A DNA stretch of 64,000 nt from Omphiscola glabra. Its lineage: Eukaryota; Mollusca; Gastropoda; Lymnaeidae. Position 1 is the first letter of the stretch, and every line of letters starts with the position of its first letter. A program made the translations under genes and the position numbers. The DNA is taken from contig OZ024807.1 in NCBI GenBank assembly GCA_964017045.1, forward strand, positions 14,454,941 through 14,518,940, in the 5' to 3' direction. This document shows positions 33,001 to 55,945 of this stretch, one piece after another. The notes under the pieces are model-generated. The model did not search any database. It had not been told where the DNA came from and saw only the letters and a program-made list of their open reading frames with translations.

Positions 33001-34751
33001 GATGAATATGGATGGAGAATGCAAGCTAGCCAGGAATTGTATAAACTTTACCAGGATCCCACATTAGTAGCAGAAATAAAAAAGGGCAGGTAGATTAAAA
33101 GAATGCCAAATGACAGAGGAGTGAGGAGGGTGTATCATCAAAACCCCAGAGGAAAATGGCTCAAAGGCAGACCTAGGCTTAGATGGATGGATGATGTGGA
33201 AAAGATCTACAGCAGTTTGGAATCCAAACATGAAAAAGAAAATCATCAGTAAGGTCTGAGTGGAAGGAAGTTGTGAGGCAGGCCAAAGCCCAACACAAGC
33301 TATAGTGCCACAGAGCTGGATGGAAGGAAGTAGTGAGGCAGGCCAAAGCACTACAAGGACTGTATCACGACAGGGATGGATGGATGATGATAAAAAAATT
33401 CCCTCAAAGATGATGGAGATGGATCAATCCCCTGTTGTGAAAATCTGTACACAGAATCATCTCACCTAATTTCCCCGAGGCAAAAAAAAGGAAATGGAGC
33501 TGGTCAAGATATGCCTGGAGGCAAACACAAAAAAAGATGGGAACAGAGTGGGGGGACAGCGGGAGAAATGTGCCCATTATCAGAATCCTTTGAAATCTCA
33601 TTATAAAATTACAAATTAAATGCAACCCCAAAATTAGAAAGATAAACGTAAGAAATTAATTATCCCTCTCCTTCAAACATGATAACTTACCAAGATCAAT
33701 CTTTTCAAATAAATGCAGAGACAGGAGGGTGGGTTCTTGTGGAGCCAACTTTGACATGATCTGTTCATCCTTGATTCTAGTCTCCTCTTTGAAATTCCTC
33801 CTCCTCTTTTCTTGCATGTCCTCTTCCAAATGATCTTCAGAGCAAGTGACTTTTTCTAGCATGTCTGTTTTGAATCCAACCTTATTTTGTGAGTTATTTT
33901 GGACACTCTTGGTGTGTAGTTCTTGATCTGAGAAGGCTGGGATGTTTGGAAGATTCCTAGAGGATTCTTTTCTGTGTGTTGAAAAATGGCCCAGATTTCT
34001 TGACCTCTGTAGATCGACTTCTTCCCTAGCCTGCAACTCAAACTCACTGTCTTCCATTTTTTTGGCCAATAATCTCCACCTTGAAATTTCTTCATCTGTT
34101 GGGAATGATGTCTGTGCCAAGAGGGCAGCAAGGTCATTGTCGTACAGGGCTAAATTATGGTCCTCAAGGATATTATCTGAGTAAGAGCCAATGTTTTTAT
34201 CTGAGGGTATGTATTTGTCAGAATTAGGCCCTATGCTGCAAGTGTCTTGCACAAAGCCAGTTACTTGTGGACCATCTCCTTGGCTGAGGGAAGTATCTAA
34301 ATCTTTGTCGTCATCAAATGGTGAGCCCAGTTCACTTAGTTTCAAATTTTGATGGAAGAAAATTGGCTCATCGTTGTCAGAAGATACCTAAAAATATATA
34401 AAAAATTGTATGATTTAGATACTTTTCAAAGGTCATTCTTTGTGGAATGAATAGAGTTTAATTAGGGTAAAAAATATTTTTTAAGGTATATAAAGTATTT
34501 TTTAAAGTATTTCAAAAATTTAAATAACAGAATAGGAAAATGATGTTGAACAAATATAAAATGCTTACATCAGACAAATCAAAATCAATGGTAGGTAAAT
34601 TCTTCTGGACCTCTGAGAAAATTTTATCTATCTGTGGCTTAAGAATATTTACAGTAGAGGGAAAATGTTCCATTTTTGTGGCAAAATGAAATGAATTCAT
34701 ATTCCTCCCAATTATCTTGTCTTCATCGCTTCCCTCATCACTGCTGTCCAT
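1..34751 (-). CDS. DNAAF8: DNAAF8-like gene (dynein axonemal assembly factor 8), 20 exons, 3' end beyond the window
   Basis: In vertebrates DNAAF8 (C16orf71/DAAP1) is a cytoplasmic factor for outer-arm axonemal dynein in ciliated cells. The exons listed separately splice to about 1,266 codons still open at the left edge. Identification rests on short matches to the human protein as I remember it, in the same order: LPTIDFDLSD and IFFHQN near the N terminus (human LPSLDSD, FIFQRN), EPTLLSLHLFEKIDL (human PVLSLQQLEAWDL), EELTMIQKLAQLS (human RLMEQLALL), PPTIFIDLRG (human PTIFIDLRQ), then SDSSSDEE. Exons 8-9 give a charged helix (about residues 565-615). Exons 14-15 and 16-20 look like two NDK-like folds that lack catalytic residues. 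As I recall, the human protein is about 520 aa and has none of this C-terminal part. The gene is head to head with GSK3. Phases agree at every junction except the uncertain exon 6/7 one. Orthology is inferred, not searched. Confidence 0.78.
343..770. mobile_element. non-autonomous hAT element (MITE), 428 bp
   Basis: Imperfect terminal inverted repeats, CAGGGGGTCTCA at the left and TGAGACCCCTG at the right, are flanked by a perfect 8-bp target duplication ATTTAAAG (335-342 and 771-778). The ends and TSD length are typical of hAT transposons. There is no ORF inside. A C-rich tract lies at 722-745. Confidence 0.88.
779..1002. other. unique AT-rich sequence, no gene seen
   Basis: Short single-copy stretch between the hAT element and the satellite; no coding or RNA signal was recognised. 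It belongs to putative DNAAF8 intron 19. Confidence 0.6.
1003..9733. repeat. 38-bp satellite array, about 230 copies (left block)
   Basis: A 38-bp unit containing AAGTCACAYAAAATARTTAG and GGATGTAGAAGTATAGTC is repeated head to tail. Variants are limited: AGTCAGTGAAATAG, TTATGGAAGTAG, GTTAGAGATG and GCATAGTC forms. These recur in the same order at long spacing, for example the rare poly-A variants at 2375 and 6138 (3,763 bp, about 99 units) and TTATGG variants at 1767, 4428 and 5492 (70 and 28 units apart). This shows higher-order segmental duplication. The last kilobase is nearly homogeneous. No frame is open through it. Confidence 0.98.
9734..12622. mobile_element. unclassified DNA transposon, 2.9 kb, inserted in the satellite
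   Basis: The ends are a perfect 12-bp inverted repeat, TAGGTACTCCAA (9734-9745) and TTGGAGTACCTA (12611-12622). They are flanked by a 7-bp duplication ATGTAGA (9727-9733 and 12623-12629) made from the satellite unit itself, so the insertion point is exact. A long subterminal palindrome (TCATTGGAAAG ... CTTTCCAATGA) lies near the left end at about 9787-9821. The interior is AT-rich, with one minus-strand gene. TSDs of 6-7 bp are described for the Dada superfamily and 7-8 bp for P elements. I recognise no transposase, so the class is open. Confidence 0.85.
10838..11656 (-). CDS. transposon-borne ORF of unknown function, 272 aa
   Basis: The reading frame is open from 11791, but MEEDVFSLPIDENEVLLELR at 11656 is the likeliest start. 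The sequence upstream looks like UTR behind an acceptor (TTTTTTTCAG|TCTACC, 11761). A matching donor (AACTTGG|GTAAGT) near 12374 suggests a 5' exon; if coding, it would add residues in frame. The middle is basic and helical (RIVLNRRDKDMKDVKIARQI). The C-terminal part is strand-rich (HTWDVDGEEKEFIGDLVGYV) and might be a small Tudor/chromo-like barrel; that is a guess. No DDE, THAP or zinc-finger motif is seen. It is the only sizeable gene of the element, so an accessory or remnant protein is likely. Confidence 0.6.
   Translation of the reverse strand: MEEDVFSLPIDENEVLLELRSHEPCPRFFETVAALSIGFVSVLNWQLEAYLVGDLANPSAELMALTSSAPVHNIHSERVLGMVYAQFKRVPNASTAFVDAKVKALVNKTMDWLLGKPILEQERLIKFAIGEARKSRIVLNRRDKDMKDVKIARQIAVGQKREQGERNKLEKRVRPLLESDRGFNDVLFNDICQNVKVKLTMLLSSRMDCLPMRIRHTWDVDGEEKEFIGDLVGYVKKSGKVFCRLVFSDIDHEEITLSHLVSDVIMGDFHFV
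12623..12947. repeat. 38-bp satellite array, about 8.5 copies (right block)
   Basis: It continues the left block beyond the transposon with the same unit, and the copies are nearly identical to those just left of the insertion. It ends about 25 bp before the exon 19 donor. Confidence 0.97.
12972..13104 (-). CDS. DNAAF8: DNAAF8 exon 19
   Basis: Acceptor CATCAG|ATCCCA, donor GTGG|GTGAGTAC, phase 0 to 1. It encodes IPEFDMSHLRLKSSMSTGSG and AVVILLGHDMLKKCGFEVG. Read-through past the strong donor would stop five codons later (EYPA), a possible short isoform. The next sequence downstream is the satellite array. Confidence 0.72.
13385..13545 (-). mobile_element. tRNA-derived SINE, truncated copy
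   Basis: It shares the segment TCTTAGATGAGTTGCCGTCC and the tRNA-like end with the copy at 28325-28762. Read on the minus strand it starts near TGGCCGAGCGGTCTAAAC, which resembles a Leu/Ser tRNA A box. It lies in DNAAF8 intron 18. Confidence 0.7.
13823..13929 (-). CDS. DNAAF8: DNAAF8 exon 18
   Basis: Acceptor CTTAAAG|GTTGTG, donor GCAACG|GTCAGT, phase 1 to 0. It encodes CVQMRLEDHLISQHLFHTAL and FTDGLHRLLGGDFAT. An acceptor further downstream (GTGCAG) would shift into a frame with an early stop, so this one was chosen. Confidence 0.7.
14316..14571. repeat. 33-bp minisatellite, about 8 copies
   Basis: Near-identical units contain CTTAGAACAACCCAATATAA. Because 33 is divisible by 3, several frames stay open as 11-residue repeats; nothing suggests coding. 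It lies in DNAAF8 intron 17. Confidence 0.95.
14629..14842. mobile_element. SPIN-like hAT element, decayed copy
   Basis: It begins CAGTGGGTTCTCAACCTTTC and carries AAAATTATTTTCGTTGACAC, TTTTCCGATGGTCTTA, GTGAAAGGGTCG and GGGGTTGCGACCCACAGGTT, in the same order as the copy at 61760. Its right end has lost the CGCTG terminus. The first 30 bp, with the flank AGTTAGAA, are duplicated just upstream (14589-14617). Confidence 0.85.
14896..15081 (-). CDS. DNAAF8: DNAAF8 exon 17, second NDK-like module continues
   Basis: Acceptor CATCAAG|GAATCG, donor CTAG|GTCAGT, phase 1 to 1. It encodes GSDVLACFCPGARTDDINDL and EAIAPCTVFLLRKENAAHN. APCTVFLLRKENA sits where an NDK has GPVVAMVWEGLNA. Confidence 0.8.
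15476..15502. repeat. TA microsatellite
   Basis: A short (TA)n run in DNAAF8 intron 16. Confidence 0.9.
15878..16411. repeat. 10-bp minisatellite, about 53 copies
   Basis: The unit is AATGCTGGGC/AAATGCTGGG with TACTGGCAAA variants, arranged in a loose higher-order pattern. It fills the first part of DNAAF8 intron 16 and stops 6 bp from the exon 16 donor. Both strands are open over 140-300 codons in several frames, because the unit has no stop in most frames. Confidence 0.97.
16417..16621 (-). CDS. DNAAF8: DNAAF8 exon 16, second NDK-like module begins
   Basis: Acceptor CCCACAG|CTCAAC, donor TTTAG|GTAAAC, phase 0 to 1. ADILLVLSPLVPPSYIGVVM and RRGYQLRGVKRLCLS track the start of an NDK fold (xFIMVKPDGVxRGLVGEII...KGFRLVGLK). 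The KPD motif reads SPL, so the catalytic-site Lys is absent. The donor lies 6 bp from a 10-bp minisatellite. Without splicing the frame stays open across that array to 15836. Confidence 0.8.
17164..17274 (-). CDS. DNAAF8: DNAAF8 exon 15
   Basis: Acceptor CCACAG|AGTGAA, donor AAGAAG|GTAAAA, phase 0 to 0. It encodes SELTRWFGGRIPKGGATVDV, then PYLRRE and a Lys/Gly-rich basic linker (GKKGKK) before the second module. Confidence 0.78.
17412..17490. repeat. short degenerate CAGCAGTAGACAG repeat
   Basis: Five or six imperfect copies of a 10-20 bp motif around CAGTAGACAG in DNAAF8 intron 14, just downstream of the exon 14 donor. Confidence 0.75.
17510..17800 (-). CDS. DNAAF8: DNAAF8 exon 14, first NDK-like module
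   Basis: Acceptor CTCACAG|GAAGGC, donor TACAG|GTATCC, phase 0 to 0, 97 codons (about residues 905-1001). NDK-like features: GLDLAGVRLVYP resembles the strand that follows the first NDK helix, GPVLALALRG resembles NDK GPVVAMVWEG, and ENVLLFCPRNLSRVQSELTRWFGG (through exon 15) resembles the NxxHGSDSxExAxxEIxxWF end. The catalytic His position is not His. It is probably a structural pseudo-NDK; an unrelated alpha/beta fold is possible. Confidence 0.8.
17992..18265. repeat. 25-bp minisatellite, about 11 copies
   Basis: The unit contains CACCAAAGTAGACACAAAGA. It lies in DNAAF8 intron 13. The hydrophobic minus-strand ORFs across it are artefacts of the repeat. Confidence 0.95.
18553..18762 (-). 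CDS. DNAAF8: DNAAF8 exon 13
   Basis: Acceptor AACCAG|GTGAAC, donor TCACAG|GTGAGC, phase 0 to 0. It encodes ARKIFNIPVGLYWQTVDNDE and TQNTMSLIYKKIYHNPLSLM. A 25-bp minisatellite lies about 55 bp upstream of its acceptor. Confidence 0.8.
18820..19432. repeat. 25-bp minisatellite, about 25 copies
   Basis: The unit is TTGGCMGGTGTTTACAGGAC plus TTACT. On the DNAAF8 sense (minus) strand almost every unit contains AAA|GTAAGT, an excellent 5' splice-site match. It lies in intron 12, ending about 55 bp from the exon 13 acceptor. Confidence 0.96.
19632..19975. repeat. 30-bp minisatellite, about 11 copies
   Basis: The unit is CACCTGATTGCCTCAACCCA plus about 10 bp. Several units read GCAG|GTAGG on the minus strand and resemble the exon 12 donor region (ACAG|GTGAGTTGAGG), which lies about 20 bp away. 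The array may have grown from that splice site. Confidence 0.93.
19994..20203 (-). CDS. DNAAF8: DNAAF8 exon 12
   Basis: The donor is GTACAG|GTGAGT, phase 0 to 0. The acceptor is a NAGNAG tandem (CTCAG CAG|AAG), so a one-Gln variant starting at 20206 is likely. It encodes KDDVKGSSQFAQQMSKLLTT and DVCPWLDMLTSVTVK, then a proline-rich PPYAYTPPLPK. Confidence 0.78.
20400..21318. other. intron 11 sequence without recognised features
   Basis: AT-rich, no exon seen on either strand. The stretch from about 20808 to 21300 is less AT-rich than its surroundings and could be an unrecognised interspersed repeat, but I found no ends. Confidence 0.4.
21325..21428. repeat. TA-rich microsatellite
   Basis: Imperfect (TA)n interrupted by A runs, in DNAAF8 intron 11. 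Confidence 0.9.
21463..21704 (-). CDS. DNAAF8: DNAAF8 exon 11
   Basis: Acceptor CCCACAG|GTGAAG, donor TACAAG|GTACAA, phase 1 to 0. It encodes GLSATYNALLSWLLSLVPHD and IFHVLGLQQMWSQEELKLHV. This is a hydrophobic, globular-looking domain, with a basic IPRSKKYK end. Confidence 0.8.
22000..22090. repeat. 20-bp tandem repeat, 4 copies
   Basis: GGTGAGTTACAAGGTGCTCC-like units in DNAAF8 intron 10. Confidence 0.9.
22575..22716 (-). CDS. DNAAF8: DNAAF8 exon 10
   Basis: Acceptor AACAG|GAAGTG, strong donor ACTG|GTGAGCC, phase 0 to 1. It encodes EVSYEPAPTMLPTILSPDRD, then DTVLLTVHLSSNGEII, the start of the globular C-terminal half. Read-through past the donor gives an unrelated tail, so the donor was preferred. 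Confidence 0.78.
23093..23228 (-). CDS. DNAAF8: DNAAF8 exon 9, charged helix part 2
   Basis: Acceptor CGGCAG|GAAGTT, donor GATATG|GTGAAC, phase 2 to 0. It encodes KLREQREKERERRMRMSQQI and then a Thr/Gln/Gly linker. It continues the helix of exon 8 in perfect register, which supports the junction. Confidence 0.75.
23515..23885. repeat. 23-bp minisatellite, about 16 copies
   Basis: The unit is TTCAGTCATTTGCACACCAC plus AAA. It lies in DNAAF8 intron 8. The ORFs on the plus strand are by-products of the repeat. Confidence 0.95.
24032..24189 (-). CDS. DNAAF8: DNAAF8 exon 8, charged helix part 1
   Basis: Acceptor CAATAG|AAGCAT, donor GCAAA|GTAATT, phase 0 to 2. It encodes KHEVSKRWARPPETQGEEEG followed by long Glu/Lys/Arg runs (KVRMEKLEAEREKERQRE). 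This predicts a coiled coil or single alpha helix that continues into exon 9. Confidence 0.75.
24263..24808. repeat. 32-bp minisatellite, about 17 copies
   Basis: The unit is GTGGTTAACTACAGCCCCCA plus about 12 bp. It lies in DNAAF8 intron 7, just upstream of the exon 8 acceptor. Confidence 0.96.
25490..25550. repeat. inverted repeat (possible small MITE or hairpin)
   Basis: The arms TTTTCGGCAT and ATGCCGAAAA, each with an A/T-rich extension, flank a spacer of about 16 bp in DNAAF8 intron 7. No target duplication was identified. Confidence 0.65.
26035..26228 (-). CDS. DNAAF8: DNAAF8 exon 7, Ser/Asp-rich
   Basis: It encodes SDSSSDEEMVERCDWRKTRK and a charged tail ending INLQ at donor CTACAG|GTTGGT, phase 0. 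The SSSDEE run follows the IFIDLR motif, as in human DNAAF8. There are two overlapping acceptors, TTCAG|AG at 26230 and AGAG|AATC at 26228. The second fits the phase of the exon 6 donor chosen here. Confidence 0.65.
26631..26750. repeat. 31-bp tandem repeat, 4 copies
   Basis: The unit contains AAGGATGGCCACATATTACA and decays toward both ends. It lies in DNAAF8 intron 6. Confidence 0.88.
27121..27207 (-). CDS. DNAAF8: DNAAF8 exon 6, conserved PPTIFIDLR motif; 3' boundary uncertain
   Basis: The acceptor is CAAACAG|AGAAGA behind an almost pure poly-C tract. The coding sequence contains PPTIFIDLRGFEKKK, the best single match to human DNAAF8 (PTIFIDLRQ). The 3' end is doubtful: the chosen donor AGGA|GTGTCC (phase 1) is weak, and it fits exon 7 only if that exon starts at 26228. 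A GT a few bases further on, or a missed micro-exon, is possible. Confidence 0.65.
27466..27552. repeat. 17-bp tandem repeat, 5 copies
   Basis: The unit is TTAACACTCAACACAAA with small changes. It lies in DNAAF8 intron 5. Confidence 0.88.
28209..28324. repeat. 18-bp minisatellite, first block
   Basis: The unit is ATTGTGCACACAGATGTT. The same unit resumes at 28763-28841 on the far side of a SINE, so one array was split by the insertion. Confidence 0.88.
28325..28762 (-). mobile_element. tRNA-derived SINE with internal duplication
   Basis: On the minus strand it starts GTGGCCGAGTGGTCTAAAC (A-box-like), then GGAGTTCAATCCCC (B-box-like). It ends GCGCTTTGAGCC ... CAAATAAACTTTATTATTAT, a usual SINE tail. 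The body segment TCTTAGATGAGTTGCCGTCC is present twice (about 28495 and 28620), so the copy is internally duplicated. It interrupts the 18-bp minisatellite. Confidence 0.78.
28763..28841. repeat. 18-bp minisatellite, second block
   Basis: A continuation of the array at 28209-28324 beyond the SINE, with ATTGTGCACACATAYRTT-type units. Confidence 0.85.
29378..29458 (-). CDS. DNAAF8: DNAAF8 exon 5 (81 nt)
   Basis: Acceptor CTCCAAG|GAACAA, donor CATG|GTGAGT, phase 1 to 1. It encodes GTKKSSSGTNTATRVDRAKV and then LYGRLRHG. It is a small basic exon, called from splice sites and reading-frame continuity. Confidence 0.65.
30029..30274 (-). CDS. DNAAF8: DNAAF8 exon 4
   Basis: Acceptor TGTCAG|ACATAG, donor CCAG|GTGCAT, phase 1 to 1. 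It encodes EELTMIQKLAQLSIQQGG, resembling the human RLMEQLALL helix, then a Thr/Gln-rich stretch. The donor is not ideal at its later positions. Confidence 0.75.
30711..30836 (-). CDS. DNAAF8: DNAAF8 exon 3
   Basis: Acceptor TTTAG|ATTCTG, donor TGTG|GTAAGT, phase 1 to 1. It encodes SVLNSANEENIPLTSLRLVG and a Pro/Gly/Lys-rich continuation. It was too short and split to stand out as an ORF; the call rests on splice sites and frame. Confidence 0.75.
31217..31382. repeat. 18-bp minisatellite, about 9 copies
   Basis: The unit is CTGGAAACAATGGACACT. Open on both strands because 18 is a multiple of 3; not coding. It lies in DNAAF8 intron 2. Confidence 0.95.
31877..32561. repeat. 31-bp minisatellite, about 22 copies
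   Basis: The unit is TACTGACACTCAAGGAACAA plus about 11 bp. It directly abuts the LINE fossil, in DNAAF8 intron 2. Confidence 0.96.
32565..33400 (+). pseudogene. decayed non-LTR retrotransposon (LINE) fragment with RT motif
   Basis: Near 32627-32650 the plus strand reads LAYADDIALLRK, the reverse transcriptase catalytic YADD box, soon followed by a stop. Downstream, in shifting frames, are KIYGPIKDEYGWRMQASQEL, GKWLKGRPRLRWMDDVEK and WKEVVRQAKAQ, typical of the C-terminal end of LINE polyproteins. Stops and frameshifts show it is dead. The WKEVVRQAKA segment occurs twice in tandem. It lies antisense in DNAAF8 intron 2. Confidence 0.82.
33691..34387 (-). CDS. DNAAF8: DNAAF8 exon 2 (residues 62-294), largest exon
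   Basis: The acceptor is TTTTAG|GTATCT and the donor CTTG|GTAAGT; the exon is 697 nt, phase 0 to 1. It encodes an acidic, Ser-rich and probably disordered segment. It contains EPIFFHQN near its start and EPTLLSLHLFEKIDL near its end, both matching human DNAAF8 motifs. A KRRRNFKEE basic patch lies between them. Confidence 0.82.
34569..34751 (-). CDS. DNAAF8: DNAAF8 exon 1 (residues 1-61), start codon
   Basis: It starts at ATG 34751 with an acidic stretch (MDSSDEGSDEDK) and ends with the conserved LPTIDFDLSD at donor GAT|GTAAGC, phase 0. The human counterpart reads LPSLDSD at a similar distance from the N terminus. No upstream in-frame continuation is needed; a 5' UTR exon may exist. Confidence 0.8.
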
Positions 34752-36980
34752 ATTTCTATTTTTTTAAACTGGTGGATAGGAGACAAAAAAAATTAAAATG
34801 GTATGAATTATATTGTATATAAAAATGTTTTAGCAGACGAAGTTTACAAAAATTGTACAAAAGTGTGTTTTTATTTATTTAAAAAAACAAAAAAAGAAAG
34901 ATCTTAAAATAAGTTGTGCTGTTAGATAATTTGTAAGTCATGAAAGTGTAGGTCTATACAATACATACTTCTAGGATTATTATTAAAATAAAAACTAAGT
35001 CTAAGTGGTCTGAATGAGTAAATTAAGGTGAAATACACAAGTGCCTCAAGTGCCTTCTACTTATACTTAATAAAACTTTAATGTCTACTTTGTCACTTTG
35101 TGATCATTGTTTTTTAAAATGTACAAATTTTAATTAGATCAACTCATAAAAATAAATAAATAATAATAATTTGTCACATCTTACACTGAGTTTTAGTTCA
35201 CTTGGAATTTGGATTCTTAGTTAAATTAGCATTTATTTATTTTAGCCAAACCTGTCTTGGCGCTTGCAATTAAATAAAACTGATGAATGAATACATGACA
35301 ATCATATTAACTGACATTCATTTCATTCAATTATTATTATATTTGTTACAATGTCTGACAATAAAGAATCAATTCAATATGAATAATAAAATAATTAATA
35401 TAAGTAGCAGTACAGGTAGTACTTAGTACGGTAAGTTAAAGTAGTTCTGACCATTTGTAGTGACTGTATTTTTAAAAAAACTATATTAATTAGTCTAATT
35501 ATTTTATTAATAATATTAGGCCATTCACACTAGTAACTTATTTGACTTATAAATTACTAATACTAATAATGAGTAACACTTTAATGTATAAATTAATGAT
35601 TAATGTTAAGATCTAAGTGTTACTCAGTGTTACTAGTATAGTTGTATATTATATATAATAATAGTAATAGTAATAGTATAAGTATTAGTATTTGTATTAG
35701 GAATTAGTCAGTACTGACTCCTGACCTTGTGGACTCTGACTCTGTCTGTACTGACAAACATAATAAATTACCAAGAGTAAAAGTACTAGTACTAGTACTA
35801 TTACTAAACTACCAGTGCTATCACTATCAGTGATAGTTAGTGTTAGTATTAGTATTTAGTAGTAGTAAGTAGTAGTAGTCACTGTCGAATAATAAATAAT
35901 AATAATAATAATAGCATGGATACTGAAACTATGACTATGAATATGATGAAAGACTATGATTATACTATGAATTATTTTTAAGTTATTATAAGTGGTGAAT
36001 AATAATATATATATATAGTATATAGTACAAAATATTAAATAATTTAAATATATAGAATATAGACTATAGACTATAGAGTCTATCTACTATCTAACTATAA
36101 TTTATATAGAAAAGACTAAACTATAGACAATAGATCAATAGAGTACTATAACTTAGTATAATTAATGATTATAATAATAATATAATAATAGTAAATAGTA
36201 ATACTACTGTAATTTGTAATAGAATTTTCAATAGTCAATTCAATAATACTAATAGTAATATAGTAATAGACTTCAAATACTTCAATAGACTACCGATATG
36301 AAAATGGAAATTAATTGTGGAATTAAGTTTAAGTTTTCAATTGAAATAATTCCTCGCTGTTACTGAATATTCATTTGTATATCACGTTCATGATATAATT
36401 ATCCCTACATAGTTAAATTGAGTAGCATTTCAATTGAATATGGTGATGCCAGATCATGGTGAAAGTGACACATTTCAGAGACATACTTCCACTTTTGAAG
36501 AAACCAAGTTTATTTCCATGGTAATTATGACAACAATACCCTAAACCTCGCATTCTAGTCTAATTAAAATATTTGGATCATTTATATGGCTGCATCATAG
36601 TGTAAATAATAATAAGGCAATTAAAATAATAAGAATATTTGGCATTTTTATTTTTACAATTCGAAGTTACATACTTGTAGTACTAAGGTACTTTCTTTTT
36701 TTTTCTCCTAGGATCACAGACAAGAATTTTCACGCCAGTCACACATTCTCGCGAGACATGCATTTAGATTCTTAAAATAATGATAATATGTTATTATTCG
36801 AAACAAAATATTATTTAGTTGAAATCAAACTAATCAAAGTATATTATGTTTAAAAATATTGTTTTTCAAAATCAAGTCACATTTAGTATAAATTACACTT
36901 CCTATTAGGGTTAAGATTTAAAATACAAAGAGGCGTAGCGAGGACAAATTGCGCCCATGGCAATTACCGCACCCAGGTGC

Positions 36981-37162
36981 CAGTGGCGTAGCGAGCTTAA
37001 CTCGCGCCCGGGGCACAATATCTTTTTAGTGCCCCAATACCTTTTTAGCGCCCCCCCCATTCGAAAACCATACAATATTATAGTAAAATATACCATTTGG
37101 CACCCCTTTTGAGTAGCGCTCGGGGCATGATGCACCCCCTTGCCCCCCTCTCTACGCCACTG
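36981..37162. mobile_element. hAT-type MITE, 182 bp
   Basis: The inverted ends CAGTGGCGTAG and CTACGCCACTG are flanked by a perfect 8-bp duplication CCAGGTGC (36973-36980 and 37163-37170). The flanks (GCGTAGCGAGG at about 36932, GTAACTAGGGTTAGCGCCCC on the right) look like an older related element into which this one inserted. Confidence 0.88.
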
Positions 37163-37899
37163 CCAGGTGCGTAACTAGGGTTAGCGCCCCCCCCCCCCTC
37201 AAATGGGCCAAGTTTCTACGAAGAAAATTCTGCAACAGGTCGAAAATACCGTTCCTCAAATTACTCGATACCTCAATTTAAAGAAAAGATTGTCGCCTGA
37301 GGTGGACTGTCCCCTCCCCACCCCCATCATACGTCAATGCCTGACTGTACACATTCCCTTTCAAGCTTGTGAACCTTACTAATGTCCTTAGTGCTTAGTT
37401 TGTTGGGTTTTTTTAATTTAAAAAAAATTACCTTTATAATTTACGACGTTACGGTACGGTCTAAGTATGTTTGATGTTTATTATTATGTTTTTATTTATT
37501 ATAATTTGTGTTTGTGTGAAGTTTTCGCAAGTGATGAGTTGCAAACCAAAATAACATTTTAACAAACCCCACAATAAATAATGCTATGCAAATAAACCTG
37601 ATTTTTAAAATAATTTTTTTGGGGGGGGGGGGGGGTCTTCCCGCACATTCTGAGTTGACACTTTCTCACGTTCTCCCACACTCGACTCACACTGCACAGT
37701 GACTCAAATTCAACTAATTGACAAAACTAGTACCCACAACTCACTCCACCAGGTACATTCGGATAGTTAAATATCATATAGACCTAATTATAAAGTGGTT
37801 ATTTTTTAAAATTTACATACACACCCGTCTTAAAAAAACAAACAACAACAAAATATAAAAACAAACAAATTGAGAATTATCATTATAATATTATGACGT

Positions 37900-38720
37900 A
37901 TCCCCATTTTGTGTACTCCGTAACTGCGGTGACAATCGCGCGTTTCCGTTTCCTCCGTTGAGAGACTGTCCGTCTCCTATTGGCTACCGAAACTTGCCGA
38001 GAAAAATATTTTATAATACTGTAAACGCTTTGTAATTTTGTGTTTTTTTATATTTTGAATTGAAAACTAATATGTAAATAGATACATAACCTTTTTGAAT
38101 ATATTTAAATATTAACTAATTTGAATTAATTGCAATAATATTGAAATTGTAAACTCTAAAGGCCTATCTTTTTTTGCAATATAATTCTTGTGCTTAAGAC
38201 TAATATTTGGTATTGTCATGGTTATAAAGAAAATTATTCAAATAACATAGTTTATCACAATCATTGTATTTTTTTAAATTTGCGTTTTAAAAATATATAA
38301 TTTTTAGGAAAGTGACCAGTTATTCACACTGAAATATTTTCACCAATATTTTTCTTAGTTATGTCGAAATCCTCTTAATGATTAATAATTAGGAGTTCTA
38401 CTGTATCCATCCGCGTCAGAGCCCAGAACGGAACTGCTTGTTCGGCCATTAGAAACAGTACTGAATGGCAAACAAAACTGGAGATTATTATGTATTAGTG
38501 TATTTATTACTTCTGACAGGATCCCCTGATCTGAGATAAAACATTCGTTTTAATTTTGAGACTTAATGTTACCGGCAATGTCATAGATAGGTGGTGTCGA
38601 AAGGAATTTCGCTGTTCAATTCACAAAATTGTTCTGCTCATGAATGAAATGTGAGAAAACCCGTTGGACTATCGAAGGCAGAGAGATCAGGCTTCGCTTC
38701 GTGTTGGACCATCCTGTACT
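37900..38720 (+). promoter_or_regulatory. candidate GSK3 promoter and 5' UTR region
   Basis: This stretch upstream of the GSK3 start has local CpGs (GACAATCGCGCGTTTCCG at about 37931) and an inverted CCAAT box, ATTGG, at 37979-37983. The transcription start cannot be placed from sequence alone. Confidence 0.3.

Positions 38721-55945
<17,225 letters not shown>

Larger units (their letters stand above)
34752..38720. other. divergent intergenic region between DNAAF8 and GSK3
   Basis: About 4 kb of AT-rich DNA separates the two start codons. 35400-36300 is rich in TAATAG/TAGTAA-type simple sequence. A G run lies at about 37620. No coding sequence was seen. Confidence 0.7.

Noticed and set aside
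36911..37135. 74-codon minus-strand ORF
   Set aside because: Lies almost wholly inside the hAT MITE at 36981-37162.
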